Shown: positions 45,122-54,350, counted from the stretch's first letter. The stretch is 64,000 nt of DNA from Anaerolineaceae bacterium (GCA_002702705.1 PABH01000020.1:124001-188000); one strand, 5' to 3'. The notes: generated by a model from the letters alone, not told the origin. Made by a program: numbers and translations.

Positions 45122-46969
45122 ATGAAAAAATTTCATTGGTTGATTTTCAGCTTAATGATTTTTAGTTTATCCGCTTGCGGCGTTTCACTCGCATCCGATA
45201 TTACCCCACCCCCGAATTATCAAGCTCCTGTTAATCCGGAACCTATTGTTCAATCAACAACCAGTCCATTGGTCCCACCGAATCTCCTAAATGGAAAAGT
45301 AATCTATGCTGATAAATGTGTAGATTGCCATGGGCCATCCGGAATGGGAGATGGTGCGCAAGCTGATCAACTTCCAGTTCCCGTTGCACCGATTGGTAAT
45401 TCCGAATTTGCCAAAAATGCTAAACCATCCGACTGGTACCAAATTGTCACTGTTGGTAATTTGGATAAGTTTATGCCTGGTTTTACCAGTTTAAGTGACC
45501 GAGAACGATGGGATGTGGCATCATATGCTTTGTCTTTATCGATTTCCGATGAAGATCTCGAACTTGGAAAGATGATTTTTTCAGAATCCTGTACTGAGTG
45601 TCATGCTCAAAATAACGCAGAAGGGATTGTTGACTTTACCAACCCAGAAGATTTAATTAACCTTTCATTAGCAGAAATTATTTCCTTCATCCAAAATGGA
45701 AATGGTTCAACAATGAGTGGCTTTCAAGAGATATTAACCGCGGATGAGATATCAGCAGCAGCGGCTTATGTTCGGAGTTTGAGTTTTACCGATTCCGGTG
45801 AACTGCCAGCAGCAGAGAACAATACCGAATCTAATCCATCAGCAGAAAACCCAGCTGGTGAGGTTGTCGCCGTTGAACAATTTTCAGTAAGCGGTGAGTT
45901 AGAAAATTTGGAGCCTATTCCTGCGGATCAAACGGTTTTATTGGTTGGATATGATGGCATGAATCAAGCAATTCAACTCGAAGCGCCAGTTAATTCAAAT
46001 GGTCAATATCAGTTTTTGGACTTGGATTATGTGGAAGGCAGGGTTTATCAAATAATTGCCATCATTGATGGTGTGCAACATGCTTCAGAAGTATTTCATA
46101 ACCCAGTTATGGATGAAAATGGCTTTGTTAACATTCCTGTCGTAGTGATGGAATCAACAACAGATGCCAGTAAACTGTACGCAGAAAGAATGCATGTCTT
46201 TTTTGAATTTATTGATGCGGATACACTGCAGGTAGTTGAGTTATTAATTATCCAAAATCCATCTAATCAGGTAGTTGTTCCTGAAGATCCTAATACACCA
46301 GTAATTCGTTATCAATTACCAGAGGGTGCAACAAATTTACAGTTCGAAGAAGGTGCAATTGGTGACCGCTATATCCTAACAGATAACGGATTTGGAGATT
46401 TGGAACCGGTTGAACCAAATATTCCAAAACAATTTTTATTTGCTTATAATATTCCTTACGAAAACAAAATGACTTTGGGTATTGATTTGCCGATGGATGT
46501 AGACGCATCGATTGTGATGCTGCCGGCGGATATGGGTGTTGAAATTAAGAGTGATCAATTAAGCTTTACCGGTGAACAATCCATGCAGGGTGCCGCCATT
46601 CAAACTTATTCATCAGGAAAACTCTCTAACGATACAAACCTAACATTAAATTTCCAGGGAAAATATAAATCCAATACAGAAATAACTGGCATTGGAACAA
46701 CGGATACCGTTGGGATTGTGATCGGCATTGTTGTGCTTCTGGGAGCAATTGTAGCTGGCGTTGTAATTTTACGTGGAAAAAAGTCAAATCCCACCGAAGA
46801 AGAATGGGTTGAACCGGTTGATTCTAGTGAGGAAACCGATATTAATGATCTGCTTGATTCGGTTATCGCTTTGGATGATGCTTTTGCAAAAGGTGACCTC
46901 CCAGAAGAGGCATATCAAAACCGGCGGCAAGAAATTATTCAACAAATCACCAAACTGCAGGGAGAATAA
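45122..46969 (+). CDS. Diheme c-type cytochrome lipoprotein inside the ccm operon
   Basis: A 615-residue protein starting with a lipoprotein signal (LSAC, C19). Two cytochrome c domains follow: CVDCH at residues 66-70 with a possible Met118 ligand (KFMPGF), and CTECH at residues 157-161 with Met in TMSGF. The remaining 380 residues are beta-rich with no heme motif, then a transmembrane helix near residues 532-555 and a short acidic cytoplasmic helix of SHOCT type. It may be both a client of the maturation system and part of an electron-transfer chain. The ATG at 45122 is preceded by GGAAG. Confidence 0.88.
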   Translation: MKKFHWLIFSLMIFSLSACGVSLASDITPPPNYQAPVNPEPIVQSTTSPLVPPNLLNGKVIYADKCVDCHGPSGMGDGAQADQLPVPVAPIGNSEFAKNAKPSDWYQIVTVGNLDKFMPGFTSLSDRERWDVASYALSLSISDEDLELGKMIFSESCTECHAQNNAEGIVDFTNPEDLINLSLAEIISFIQNGNGSTMSGFQEILTADEISAAAAYVRSLSFTDSGELPAAENNTESNPSAENPAGEVVAVEQFSVSGELENLEPIPADQTVLLVGYDGMNQAIQLEAPVNSNGQYQFLDLDYVEGRVYQIIAIIDGVQHASEVFHNPVMDENGFVNIPVVVMESTTDASKLYAERMHVFFEFIDADTLQVVELLIIQNPSNQVVVPEDPNTPVIRYQLPEGATNLQFEEGAIGDRYILTDNGFGDLEPVEPNIPKQFLFAYNIPYENKMTLGIDLPMDVDASIVMLPADMGVEIKSDQLSFTGEQSMQGAAIQTYSSGKLSNDTNLTLNFQGKYKSNTEITGIGTTDTVGIVIGIVVLLGAIVAGVVILRGKKSNPTEEEWVEPVDSSEETDINDLLDSVIALDDAFAKGDLPEEAYQNRRQEIIQQITKLQGE

Positions 46970-46978
46970 TTAAAAACA

Positions 46979-47707
46979 GTGACCGAAGTAATCACAGCTT
47001 CTACAATCATTAAACGATTCGGGCATAAACAGGTGTTAAGAAAACTGGATTTTTCTGTTCAGCAGGGTGAGTTTGTTGCTTTTTTAGGACCAAATGGAGC
47101 AGGAAAAACCACTTTTTTGCGAATTCTTTCCTCTTTGTCAAAACCTAATTACGGTATTGTTAAAATTGCGGGTTTTGTACTCCCTACACAGGCTGCATCT
47201 GTTCGTCAAAAATTAGGTGTTGTTTCACACCAACCACTATTGTATGGTGATTTGAGCGCAGAAGAGAATTTAAATTTTTATGCGAAATTATATGGTGTGA
47301 TCGATCGAAGTGAACGAATCAGTCAGATTTTAAAGATGGTAGGCCTGGAAAAACGCCGCCGAGATCTCGTTCGCACATTTTCACGTGGAATGCAGCAGCG
47401 CCTGGCTATCGGACGATCGATCATTCATGACCCGGAAGTTCTGTTACTTGATGAACCACATACCGGTCTGGACCAGGATGCTTCAAATATGCTGGATGAA
47501 ATTCTTACACGCGTGGCAACTCAGGGGAGAACGGTTGTTATGACCTCACACGATCTTCCACGTGTTGCTAATTTGGCTTCACGGTTCGATGTGTTAGCCA
47601 GAGGAAAAATAATGGGTTCTATTCAAGCCAGTGATTTACCGAAGCATGGTTTGTTATCTTTTTATGAGTCCGTGATCAATCAGAATGAGGTGAAAAATGA
47701 AATCTAA
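46979..47707 (+). CDS. ccmA: Heme ABC exporter ATP-binding protein CcmA
   Basis: A 242-residue ABC ATPase. Walker A GPNGAGKTT, signature FSRGMQQRLAIGRS, Walker B VLLLDEPHTGLD and the H-loop TSHD are intact. Together with CcmB and CcmC it drives release of holo-CcmE. The start is a GTG at 46979. It overlaps ccmB by 11 bases. Confidence 0.94.
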   Translation: MTEVITASTIIKRFGHKQVLRKLDFSVQQGEFVAFLGPNGAGKTTFLRILSSLSKPNYGIVKIAGFVLPTQAASVRQKLGVVSHQPLLYGDLSAEENLNFYAKLYGVIDRSERISQILKMVGLEKRRRDLVRTFSRGMQQRLAIGRSIIHDPEVLLLDEPHTGLDQDASNMLDEILTRVATQGRTVVMTSHDLPRVANLASRFDVLARGKIMGSIQASDLPKHGLLSFYESVINQNEVKNEI

Positions 47708-48380
47708 AACCTCATTTTTTAAGGCGTTATCAGCAGTAGTATGGAAGGACCTGGTTGCAGAATTGCGCGGAAAAGAAATGTTAAGCGCAATGATGGTGTT
47801 TGCACTGCTTGTAATTTTTATCTTTAATTTTGCGCTTGAACTGGACCCTAAAACACGCAATGCGTTAACGGCCGGGATCATCTGGGTAACACTGACTTTT
47901 TCGGGCACATTGGGGTTAAATCGTTCCATGGCAGTTGAAAAAGATCGGGGCTGTTTGGATGGTTTGTTGTTAGCTCCTGTAGACCGGACGGCGATTTATT
48001 TTGGCAAAAGTATCGCCAATTGGGTATTTATGTTAATTACCGCAGCAATTTTGTTACCTGTTTACAGCATTTTATATAACACGAATTTATTTTCATGGGG
48101 ATTGGTATTGGTAATTTTACTGGGATCAGAAGGATATGTCGCTGTAGGTACGTTATTATCCAGTATGTCTATCCAGGCAAGAACTAGAGATATTTTATTG
48201 CCAATTCTTTTATTTCCGGTCATTATTCCGGTGTTAATTGCGGCGGTAAAAGCGACAGGTGGTTTTTTGGCGGGAGAAACTTTTTCCTCGCTGACAACCT
48301 GGATTTATTTATTAATTGGGTATGATGTAATATTTACATCGGTTGCCTTTATGGTTTTTGATGCTGTTGTAGAAGAATAA
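47697..48380 (+). CDS. ccmB: Heme ABC exporter permease CcmB
   Basis: A 227-residue protein with six hydrophobic segments. The family segments VWKDLVAELRGKEMLSAM at the N-terminus and EKDRGCLDGLLLAPVDR in the first cytoplasmic loop are typical of CcmB. It forms the membrane part of the CcmABCD complex. It overlaps ccmA and is followed by ccmC after ten bases. Confidence 0.94.
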   Translation: MKSKTSFFKALSAVVWKDLVAELRGKEMLSAMMVFALLVIFIFNFALELDPKTRNALTAGIIWVTLTFSGTLGLNRSMAVEKDRGCLDGLLLAPVDRTAIYFGKSIANWVFMLITAAILLPVYSILYNTNLFSWGLVLVILLGSEGYVAVGTLLSSMSIQARTRDILLPILLFPVIIPVLIAAVKATGGFLAGETFSSLTTWIYLLIGYDVIFTSVAFMVFDAVVEE

Positions 48381-48390
48381 AGGAGAAAGA

Positions 48391-49089
48391 ATGAAGGATA
48401 AACCAAAATTATTAACTGTTCTTGACGGAGTTACATTGGTTACATTTTTGGCCGCAACTGCGATGGTTTTCTTTTATGCACCAACAGAGCGTGTAATGGG
48501 TGCGGTTCAAAAAGTATTTTATTTCCATGTGGCTGCTGGATGGGTAGGTATGGTCTCGTTTTTTGTGGCGGCTGTAGTGGGTGTGATTTATCTCATTAAA
48601 AAAAGCCCTAATATGGATTTAATTGGGATTGCGGCCGTTGAGATTGGTATCATTTTCACCTTAATAAATATTGTGACCGGTGCAATCTGGGCCCGACCGA
48701 TTTGGAATGCATGGTGGACATGGGATCCAAGGTTAACCACAGCCACGATTATGGAATTGGTATATATTGCTTATCTCATGCTGCGCCAGGGAATTGATGA
48801 TCCTGAACGTCGGGCTCGATTTGGTGCAGTTTATGCCATTGTTGGTTTTTTGAGTGTGCCCTTAACTTTCTTTTCCATTCGTATTTTCCGCACAATTCAT
48901 CCCGTTGTGATTGGCGGCAGTGATCCCAGTGCAGTCGGTGCTTTTGATATGACTCCGAAAATGTTTCAAACATTGATGTTCAGCATTGTTGTCTTTTCGA
49001 TCTTATTTATTGATTTGATCTGGCATCGAGTTCGATTGGGAAAATTCCAGAACTATTTGGAAGAATTAAAAATTAAACTTCAGGTTTAG
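48391..49089 (+). CDS. ccmC: Heme-handling protein CcmC
   Basis: A 232-residue protein with six transmembrane segments. The WWD motif is complete (WNAWWTWDPRLTT), flanked by the two histidine ligand regions FYFHVAAGW and IRTIHPVV... of the family. CcmC loads heme onto CcmE. GGAG precedes the ATG at 48391. A small ccmD-like gene follows after 20 bases. Confidence 0.94.
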   Translation: MKDKPKLLTVLDGVTLVTFLAATAMVFFYAPTERVMGAVQKVFYFHVAAGWVGMVSFFVAAVVGVIYLIKKSPNMDLIGIAAVEIGIIFTLINIVTGAIWARPIWNAWWTWDPRLTTATIMELVYIAYLMLRQGIDDPERRARFGAVYAIVGFLSVPLTFFSIRIFRTIHPVVIGGSDPSAVGAFDMTPKMFQTLMFSIVVFSILFIDLIWHRVRLGKFQNYLEELKIKLQV

Positions 49090-49109
49090 ATCTATCAATT
49101 GGAGTAAAA

Positions 49110-49253
49110 ATGGAAGAAACATTAAATACGATTAATTATGCACTTGCCGGTTTTGTGGTCATTTTCGGGTCTATTCTGGGATATATCGCGAGTCTTTTTA
49201 TCCGTTTTAATAATTTAAAAAAGGACGAAGAGATTTTATCTGATCAAGATTGA
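49110..49253 (+). CDS. ccmD: CcmD-like small membrane protein (47 residues)
   Basis: A 47-residue frame preceded by GGAG seven bases from the ATG. It has one hydrophobic helix (about residues 10-30, YALAGFVVIFGSILGYIASL) followed by a basic-then-acidic tail, exactly the size and topology of CcmD. CcmD helps release holo-CcmE from CcmABC. The gene lies 20 bases after ccmC, its standard place. CcmD sequences are poorly conserved, so the call depends on position and topology. Confidence 0.75.
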   Translation: MEETLNTINYALAGFVVIFGSILGYIASLFIRFNNLKKDEEILSDQD

Positions 49254-49310
49254 GTGTGAAACGGTTAGTCCATTGACATAAAAATGATGTGAGATTCATT
49301 CTTCATCGAA

Positions 49311-49360
49311 ATCCCCCAGGAAGTTAGTTTTATACAAGAAAACTTTCCGGGGGATATTTT
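49311..49360 (+). terminator. Rho-independent terminator after the ccm operon
   Basis: ATCCCCC and GGGGGAT flank an inner AGGAAGTT/AACTTTCC pairing (49311-49355), followed by ATTTTTAA. The 227-bp region to the next gene holds this hairpin and a GGGAGG ribosome binding site; I see no convincing promoter. Confidence 0.85.
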
Positions 49361-49480
49361 TAACTTGGGTTATCCTGTATTTTACAAACTTATTTGTTAC
49401 AATATGATTAAATTATGTTTGGGGGAAATTACGAAACCCAACAAAATGCAGCAACTTTAAAATCATTGGGAGGATAACAC

Positions 49481-51268
49481 ATGATTACATCAAAATACGG
49501 TTTCCAGAATAAAACTCAACTTTTGAGTCTGGTTCTGATGGCTTCATTGTTGGTAACCATGTTGGCGGCTTGCTCACCCCCGTTGGAAACCGGCCTGCCT
49601 GAACCCTCTTTCGGTCCCCCGAGTTTTGCAGAACCGACCCTGACGCCTATTCCTACCCTACCTCCCTTTGATGAGACGTCGGTTGTATTTGAAGAAGAGC
49701 GGCATACCCGAACTGAATTTTGTGCACGCACATTTGACATGCATAAAACCAGTTATGGTGCGCTTACCATCAGCATTGCGGACAATCTTGTCGAGCCTCA
49801 GGATACTAAACAGCTTGCCGTCGGGGTGGAGAAAAGGTACACCGAGTTATCCATCCGCTTTCCAGAATTTATGCAACATCCTGTGACAGTATTCATCCTC
49901 TCCAACCCTGCGGTGGGGGAATGTTATTCCAGATATCAGTATGTATTTGTTGATCCAGATGAACTTGATTCGAGAAAAATTTTGGAAGATTTGTTGGGGG
50001 CCGGGTCAGGCACCAGCGAATATTGGGTGCGTTCCGGGCTGGCTTCCCTTGTGTTAGGCGAAGAACCGGATCAGGCAGTTTTACAAACCTGGTATGAAAC
50101 AACCGATGACTTGGATATGACTGGTTTATTTTATGCCCGTTTTCTGGAAGATTGGGCAACAGAAGAAGAACTGGAAATTGCTCGTATGTCAGCGGCTTCA
50201 TTGGTGCGGTATGCGATGGAGGTGGAGTCGATCTCACCTGACAAGTTTGTTGAGCAGGTCAATAATAATGTGCGCACACGCTGGCTGGCTTCTCTGGGTG
50301 TCGATCGAGAGGTTACCTATCCATATGATGGACGTTTTACTGGGTTTGTTTATTCCCAACGTAGCGACTGTTCGCTGCTCGTTCAGACGCTTAATATCCA
50401 ATATTGCCTGAACAGGATGGTTGATCAGGAATATTTTGATGAATTATCCGAGGCTGAATTCTTAATCGACCATGTCTATTATGGTCGAAAAGCGCTTGTA
50501 GAATATCTCTTGGCCGAAGCACCATCTATCGATCACTTGATTGACCCTGAAGAAAAGATAATTATTGAAGTGAAGGAAACCAGTCGTTTTCTGGGTAATA
50601 CAAGTGGTAATATCATAACGATACAACGTAGTGCTGTCTATTATTACGTCCTCCACGAAATCGTGCATACCTTTAATTGGGGCGATATTTGGGAATTTAA
50701 CACGCTTTGGCTCAACGAAGGTTTTGCCGAATATTTAGGAAAACTTTTGCCTATTTATCAACAAACGGCCAAACGTTGTATCTATCAAGACTTTAATAGA
50801 TTTTTCCATGATGAGGAAATGAATACTGATCCGACAATATCCTCCTGGTATTTTCTCGATGCTGAACAGTTCGAGTCAGCTCAGCTATGGTACCGGGCAA
50901 ATGGGGGAGAGATGGATAACGAAGAATCCATTAATCCCCGTCTATACACAGATGCGGTTGCCTTTGCGACCATGTATCGGGATGCTCATGGCGGGTCAAG
51001 GAGAATCCCAATCGGTTTGAAGTATTCTGTCCTCAGTCCAAATAATAATTTGGAAGGTCAGAAAGGATTGGAACTGAGTTATACCCAGGCCGCGGCATTT
51101 ATAGGTTGGCTTTGTGATACTTATACCCTTGATAGAGTGCTGGATGTATATGTGAACAATGCTGAAGGTGGAAAGCTGGATGGTAAAAGTTATGAAGAAT
51201 TAAAAACCGACTGGCAGGATTATTTAATCTCCAGAGGTGAGGGAATCACGATTCCGGGACAACCTTAA
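49481..51268 (+). CDS. Lipoprotein metallopeptidase, gluzincin (peptidase MA-like)
   Basis: A 595-residue secreted lipoprotein: signal with lipobox MLAAC (C31), then a proline-rich linker. The zinc site is H392-E393-x-x-H396 with the downstream glutamate in WLNEGFAEYLG (residues 410-420), the gluzincin pattern of MA-type peptidases. The region around residues 180-250 (YWVRSGLASLVLGE, AASLVRYAME) looks like a second, degenerate copy of the same fold without metal ligands. The gene appears more GC-rich by eye than its neighbours. It lies alone between the ccm terminator and the convergent folP. Substrate unknown. Confidence 0.82.
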   Translation: MITSKYGFQNKTQLLSLVLMASLLVTMLAACSPPLETGLPEPSFGPPSFAEPTLTPIPTLPPFDETSVVFEEERHTRTEFCARTFDMHKTSYGALTISIADNLVEPQDTKQLAVGVEKRYTELSIRFPEFMQHPVTVFILSNPAVGECYSRYQYVFVDPDELDSRKILEDLLGAGSGTSEYWVRSGLASLVLGEEPDQAVLQTWYETTDDLDMTGLFYARFLEDWATEEELEIARMSAASLVRYAMEVESISPDKFVEQVNNNVRTRWLASLGVDREVTYPYDGRFTGFVYSQRSDCSLLVQTLNIQYCLNRMVDQEYFDELSEAEFLIDHVYYGRKALVEYLLAEAPSIDHLIDPEEKIIIEVKETSRFLGNTSGNIITIQRSAVYYYVLHEIVHTFNWGDIWEFNTLWLNEGFAEYLGKLLPIYQQTAKRCIYQDFNRFFHDEEMNTDPTISSWYFLDAEQFESAQLWYRANGGEMDNEESINPRLYTDAVAFATMYRDAHGGSRRIPIGLKYSVLSPNNNLEGQKGLELSYTQAAAFIGWLCDTYTLDRVLDVYVNNAEGGKLDGKSYEELKTDWQDYLISRGEGITIPGQP

Positions 51269-51283
51269 AACCAGATTATTGTA

Positions 51284-52126
51284 TTAACTGGCTTGTACTG
51301 ATTCGGCGAAGCGGATTGCCCGAAAGATGGCTTCAACATCATGAACACGAATGATATCTGCACCATTTAAGAAGCCGATTACTGCGGCTGCGATGGTCCC
51401 TTCCAAACGTTCACTTGGTAATAAATTAAGCGTGTAGCCAACAAAGGATTTTCGAGAAGGTCCGATCAATAGGGGAAACCCTAAGGATTTAAAAGCTGAT
51501 AAGTCTTTTAATACCCTCAAATTTTGTTCTACCGTTTTACCAAACCCGATTCCGGGATCGATGATGATTTTATCTTTATCTAAACCAGCTTCCAGCGCCA
51601 AGTTAACCGAAAGCATTAATTCGGATTTAATATTCTCGATTAAATTACTATATTTAACGCCGATATAATGGCCCCCTAAGTTTTTTTCGATTTTGGTATT
51701 GTTAGGAGTGGATCGATTGTGCATTAAAATCGAAGGTGCTTGAAACGCGGCAGCAACATGTTTCATCTCGGGGTCCGCTCGAAAACCCCAAACATCATTA
51801 ATCCAATTCGCGCCTGCTTTTAATGCAGCCTCAGCTACACTAGCCTTGTATGTATCAATTGAGATGGTGATCTTGGGAAAGGCATTTCGGATAGTTTGAA
51901 CGGCAGGGATAACCCGCTTTAATTCTTCTTCTTCATCAACGGGAGAGGCGCCGGGGCGTGTACTTTCTGCACCGATATCCAGAATCGTTGCCCCTTGTTC
52001 AATGAAGTGCCCAGCTTGCTCCAGAGCGGATAAAGCCGGATCTTTTTGGATTAATAAGCCATCTCCTGAGAAGCTGTCCGGAGTCAAATTAATAATGCCC
52101 ATAATTTCTGTTTTGTTAAATTTCAT
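51284..52126 (-). CDS. folP: Dihydropteroate synthase
   Basis: FolP condenses p-aminobenzoate with the pterin pyrophosphate in folate synthesis. The sequence has IMGIINLTPDSFSGDG at the N-terminus (pterin-binding loop), DIGAESTRPGA, DPGIGFGKT and GPSRKSFVG in the expected order of the TIM barrel. Length 280 is typical. The start overlaps folK by 11 bases. It is the last gene of the minus-strand operon that begins at 57256. Confidence 0.96.
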   Translation of the reverse strand: MKFNKTEIMGIINLTPDSFSGDGLLIQKDPALSALEQAGHFIEQGATILDIGAESTRPGASPVDEEEELKRVIPAVQTIRNAFPKITISIDTYKASVAEAALKAGANWINDVWGFRADPEMKHVAAAFQAPSILMHNRSTPNNTKIEKNLGGHYIGVKYSNLIENIKSELMLSVNLALEAGLDKDKIIIDPGIGFGKTVEQNLRVLKDLSAFKSLGFPLLIGPSRKSFVGYTLNLLPSERLEGTIAAAVIGFLNGADIIRVHDVEAIFRAIRFAESVQAS

Positions 52127-52706
52127 GATTTGCCTTTTTTGAATTTATTGCTTGTAGATAATTGGAAAGTGAAGGTGGATTAAGAATTAAATTCCTTAAT
52201 AAGGACGATTCAATTTCAGGATAATCCGCTAAAAAGATATTACTTAGCGGTAATGCTTTCAACATAGCGGATGTGGATTTTTGAAATAATGGATGTTCTA
52301 AATCCGGTGCGATTTCACATAGAGGAAATAATACAAAATCCCGGTTTTGCATTTCAGGATGGGGGATTATTAATTTTGGTGTTTTCACAATTTGCTGATC
52401 GTAGAAAAGAATATCCATATCAATAACACGCGGCCCATAATGAAAGGTTGGGCTTCGTCCTAATTGAATCTCTAAAGACTTAATTTTTTTTAACAATATG
52501 GTGGGGGGATGAATCGAACTGCCTTTAATGACCATATTTAAGAATGAATCTTGGTCCAGATAACCCCACGGTTCCGTTTCATAAATATGAGATGGCTGAT
52601 CAATTTGAAAAATTTTCTTCTCTTCTAAAGCGGATAATGCGTTATTTAAGTTGTTTCTTCGATTGCCAATATTTGTTCCCAATGCAATAAAAATGTTATT
52701 TGTCAT
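52116..52706 (-). CDS. folK: 2-amino-4-hydroxy-6-hydroxymethyldihydropteridine pyrophosphokinase
   Basis: FolK transfers pyrophosphate from ATP to hydroxymethyl-dihydropterin, the step before FolP. It begins FIALGTNIGNRRNNL, has ETEPWGYLDQDSFLNM and the ATP/Mg motif GPRVIDMDILFY, then PHPEMQNRDFVLFPL. I chose the ATG at 52706; the longer frame upstream would run into the preceding gene. Length 196 is slightly longer than usual because of a C-terminal extension of about 35 residues. It overlaps folP by 11 bases. Confidence 0.94.
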   Translation of the reverse strand: MTNNIFIALGTNIGNRRNNLNNALSALEEKKIFQIDQPSHIYETEPWGYLDQDSFLNMVIKGSSIHPPTILLKKIKSLEIQLGRSPTFHYGPRVIDMDILFYDQQIVKTPKLIIPHPEMQNRDFVLFPLCEIAPDLEHPLFQKSTSAMLKALPLSNIFLADYPEIESSLLRNLILNPPSLSNYLQAINSKKANHEI

Positions 52707-52710
52707 GTGT

Positions 52711-53298
52711 TTATATTCTTTCAATCGTGATGTAAGCATTACTATTTTCATTCGGGGAATTAAATAACCAGGATGCTGGGGTCTGTGGTTTCTCTTTTGC
52801 CATAAGGAATGCATGTAAAAGGGAGCTGGCTTTGGTTCCATTTGAAAGAGGATGACTGGGAGCTCTATTTGTTTCAACTGTAATTATTTTTGGTTTTGGT
52901 TCGCTCTTTTTTAACCAGTCCGAAAAGGAGGTTTGCGAAAGCCAGCCACTGGTTTGAATCTCGAATTCAGGTGGAAGATTATATCTTCCTACCAGGGCTG
53001 CTTTTCCCAAAAGCCCAAAAACGATGTTGTTATTTATTTCTTCAAAGATTAACATGCTTTCTAAATTTGTACCTAACATTCGATTGATTAACAAAAGGGT
53101 GGTATCAAAGAAAGCATTTGGAGAAATCCAATACTTGATATTTTCTTGTGCAGCAATAATTAACTTTGATTCAGTAAGTGAATTATAGTGAATTTCAGCG
53201 ATAGATTTCAACGGCAACTGTAAGTACTTTTCCCATTGTGTGTATGCGCCATCCTCAATTGATAAAAGTTTTCCTAGAAACCAAAAAACATCATTCAT
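52711..53298 (-). CDS. Protein of unknown function between homoserine dehydrogenase and folK
   Basis: A 195-residue soluble protein that I do not recognise. It has no signal peptide, membrane segment or cysteine-rich motif. The first half is mixed alpha/beta with many asparagines; the second half contains a Pro/Lys-rich stretch (KKSEPKPKIITVE) and the C-terminal part is polar. Start and stop overlap or abut the neighbours (8 bases into the homoserine dehydrogenase gene, 4 bases before folK), so it is an integral operon member. It may be lineage-specific. Confidence 0.7.
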   Translation of the reverse strand: MNDVFWFLGKLLSIEDGAYTQWEKYLQLPLKSIAEIHYNSLTESKLIIAAQENIKYWISPNAFFDTTLLLINRMLGTNLESMLIFEEINNNIVFGLLGKAALVGRYNLPPEFEIQTSGWLSQTSFSDWLKKSEPKPKIITVETNRAPSHPLSNGTKASSLLHAFLMAKEKPQTPASWLFNSPNENSNAYITIERI

Positions 53299-54334
53299 TT
53301 GGATACCGTTTTAAAATGTTTAGAATATCAGCCAACAATCCATAGGCAGTAGTTTCTGGTCCTGGGTCAGTTTCTGTAATACCTAAGCCGGGTAAAACGT
53401 CACTGGAAAATTGCACATAAGAACTTGTACCATCAATATTGTATAAAGACGAGCTCGAAGAAACCATAACTGGTTTTACGGAGGCTTCCGTTAGCTGATT
53501 CCCTCTCCGTACAGCTTTACAAACCAGTTTCCAACGTTTTCCTTCATTGGCTGCTTCTTGAATTTTTTGTGGGGTGATGCTTCGAATCCCTTCACGGTTG
53601 ACTTCTTGCGGTGTCAGTGGGATACCCAAAAGAACCGTGCTTATGGCTGCCAATTTGATGGAAGCGTCCCAGCCATCAATATCCGCTGATGGGTCCGTTT
53701 CTGTTATCCCAATTGATTGGGCCTTGGTGACTGCTTCATCAAAACTTAAACCAGTTTCCATCAGCCCAAGTAAATAATTTGTACATGAGTTTAATATGCC
53801 TTCAAAACCATTAATTTCCATTAAGGGAAGTGCTTCTCGAAAAACCGAAAAAATCGGTGCGCCATCCATCACAGCAGATTCAAAAAAATATTGTTTTCCA
53901 TGATCTTCAGCAAGTTGCGTAAGTTCTTGAAAACCAAACACAACGGGGCCTTTGTTTGCAGAAACAACATGCATGCCCCGATGTAAGGCAGTTTTTATAT
54001 AATTTAACGCGGGTAATCCGTCATATTGGTTCAATGGTGTGGATTCCACCAAAAAATCAGCTGAGCAGGCATGAATAAAGTTCTCACCGGTAGGGGAATC
54101 CTGCCGTTCACTCAGTGTTTGGAGGTTTTCTCCATTTTTTATGAGTTCCAAAGCTCTGGTCAAATTGACCCCTGCCGAATTAATGGCCGAACCATGCCGC
54201 CCAGTGGATAAACCAGAAACAATAAAGTTTATCCCATATTTTTCCTTTAATTCCATTTCTTTTTTTGTAATTAACCGAATAAAAGCCTGGCCTACATTGC
54301 CAAACCCCATCAAAGCTAAGGAAATTTGCTGCAT
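53291..54334 (-). CDS. hom: Homoserine dehydrogenase
   Basis: Reduces aspartate semialdehyde to homoserine in the threonine/methionine pathway. The Rossmann motif GFGNVGQAF is at residues 11-19, NKGPVV and the catalytic region ESAVMDGAPIFS, LNSCTNYLLGLMETG and DPSADIDGWDASIKLA are present in order. The protein ends after 347 residues without a C-terminal ACT domain, so feedback control by threonine may be absent. It shares an operon with murI and folate genes; no other threonine gene is adjacent. Confidence 0.95.
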   Translation of the reverse strand: MQQISLALMGFGNVGQAFIRLITKKEMELKEKYGINFIVSGLSTGRHGSAINSAGVNLTRALELIKNGENLQTLSERQDSPTGENFIHACSADFLVESTPLNQYDGLPALNYIKTALHRGMHVVSANKGPVVFGFQELTQLAEDHGKQYFFESAVMDGAPIFSVFREALPLMEINGFEGILNSCTNYLLGLMETGLSFDEAVTKAQSIGITETDPSADIDGWDASIKLAAISTVLLGIPLTPQEVNREGIRSITPQKIQEAANEGKRWKLVCKAVRRGNQLTEASVKPVMVSSSSSLYNIDGTSSYVQFSSDVLPGLGITETDPGPETTAYGLLADILNILKRYPNE

Positions 54335-54350
54335 TTTGCCTCCAAATGAA

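Noticed and set aside
49273-49278. TTGACA in the region after ccmD as a promoter
   Set aside because: No -10-like hexamer stands at 16-18 bases downstream, and a terminator follows directly.
52707-52877. N-terminal extension of FolK
   Set aside because: The extra 57 residues overlap the preceding gene and are not like FolK; the ATG at 52706 gives the standard N-terminus.
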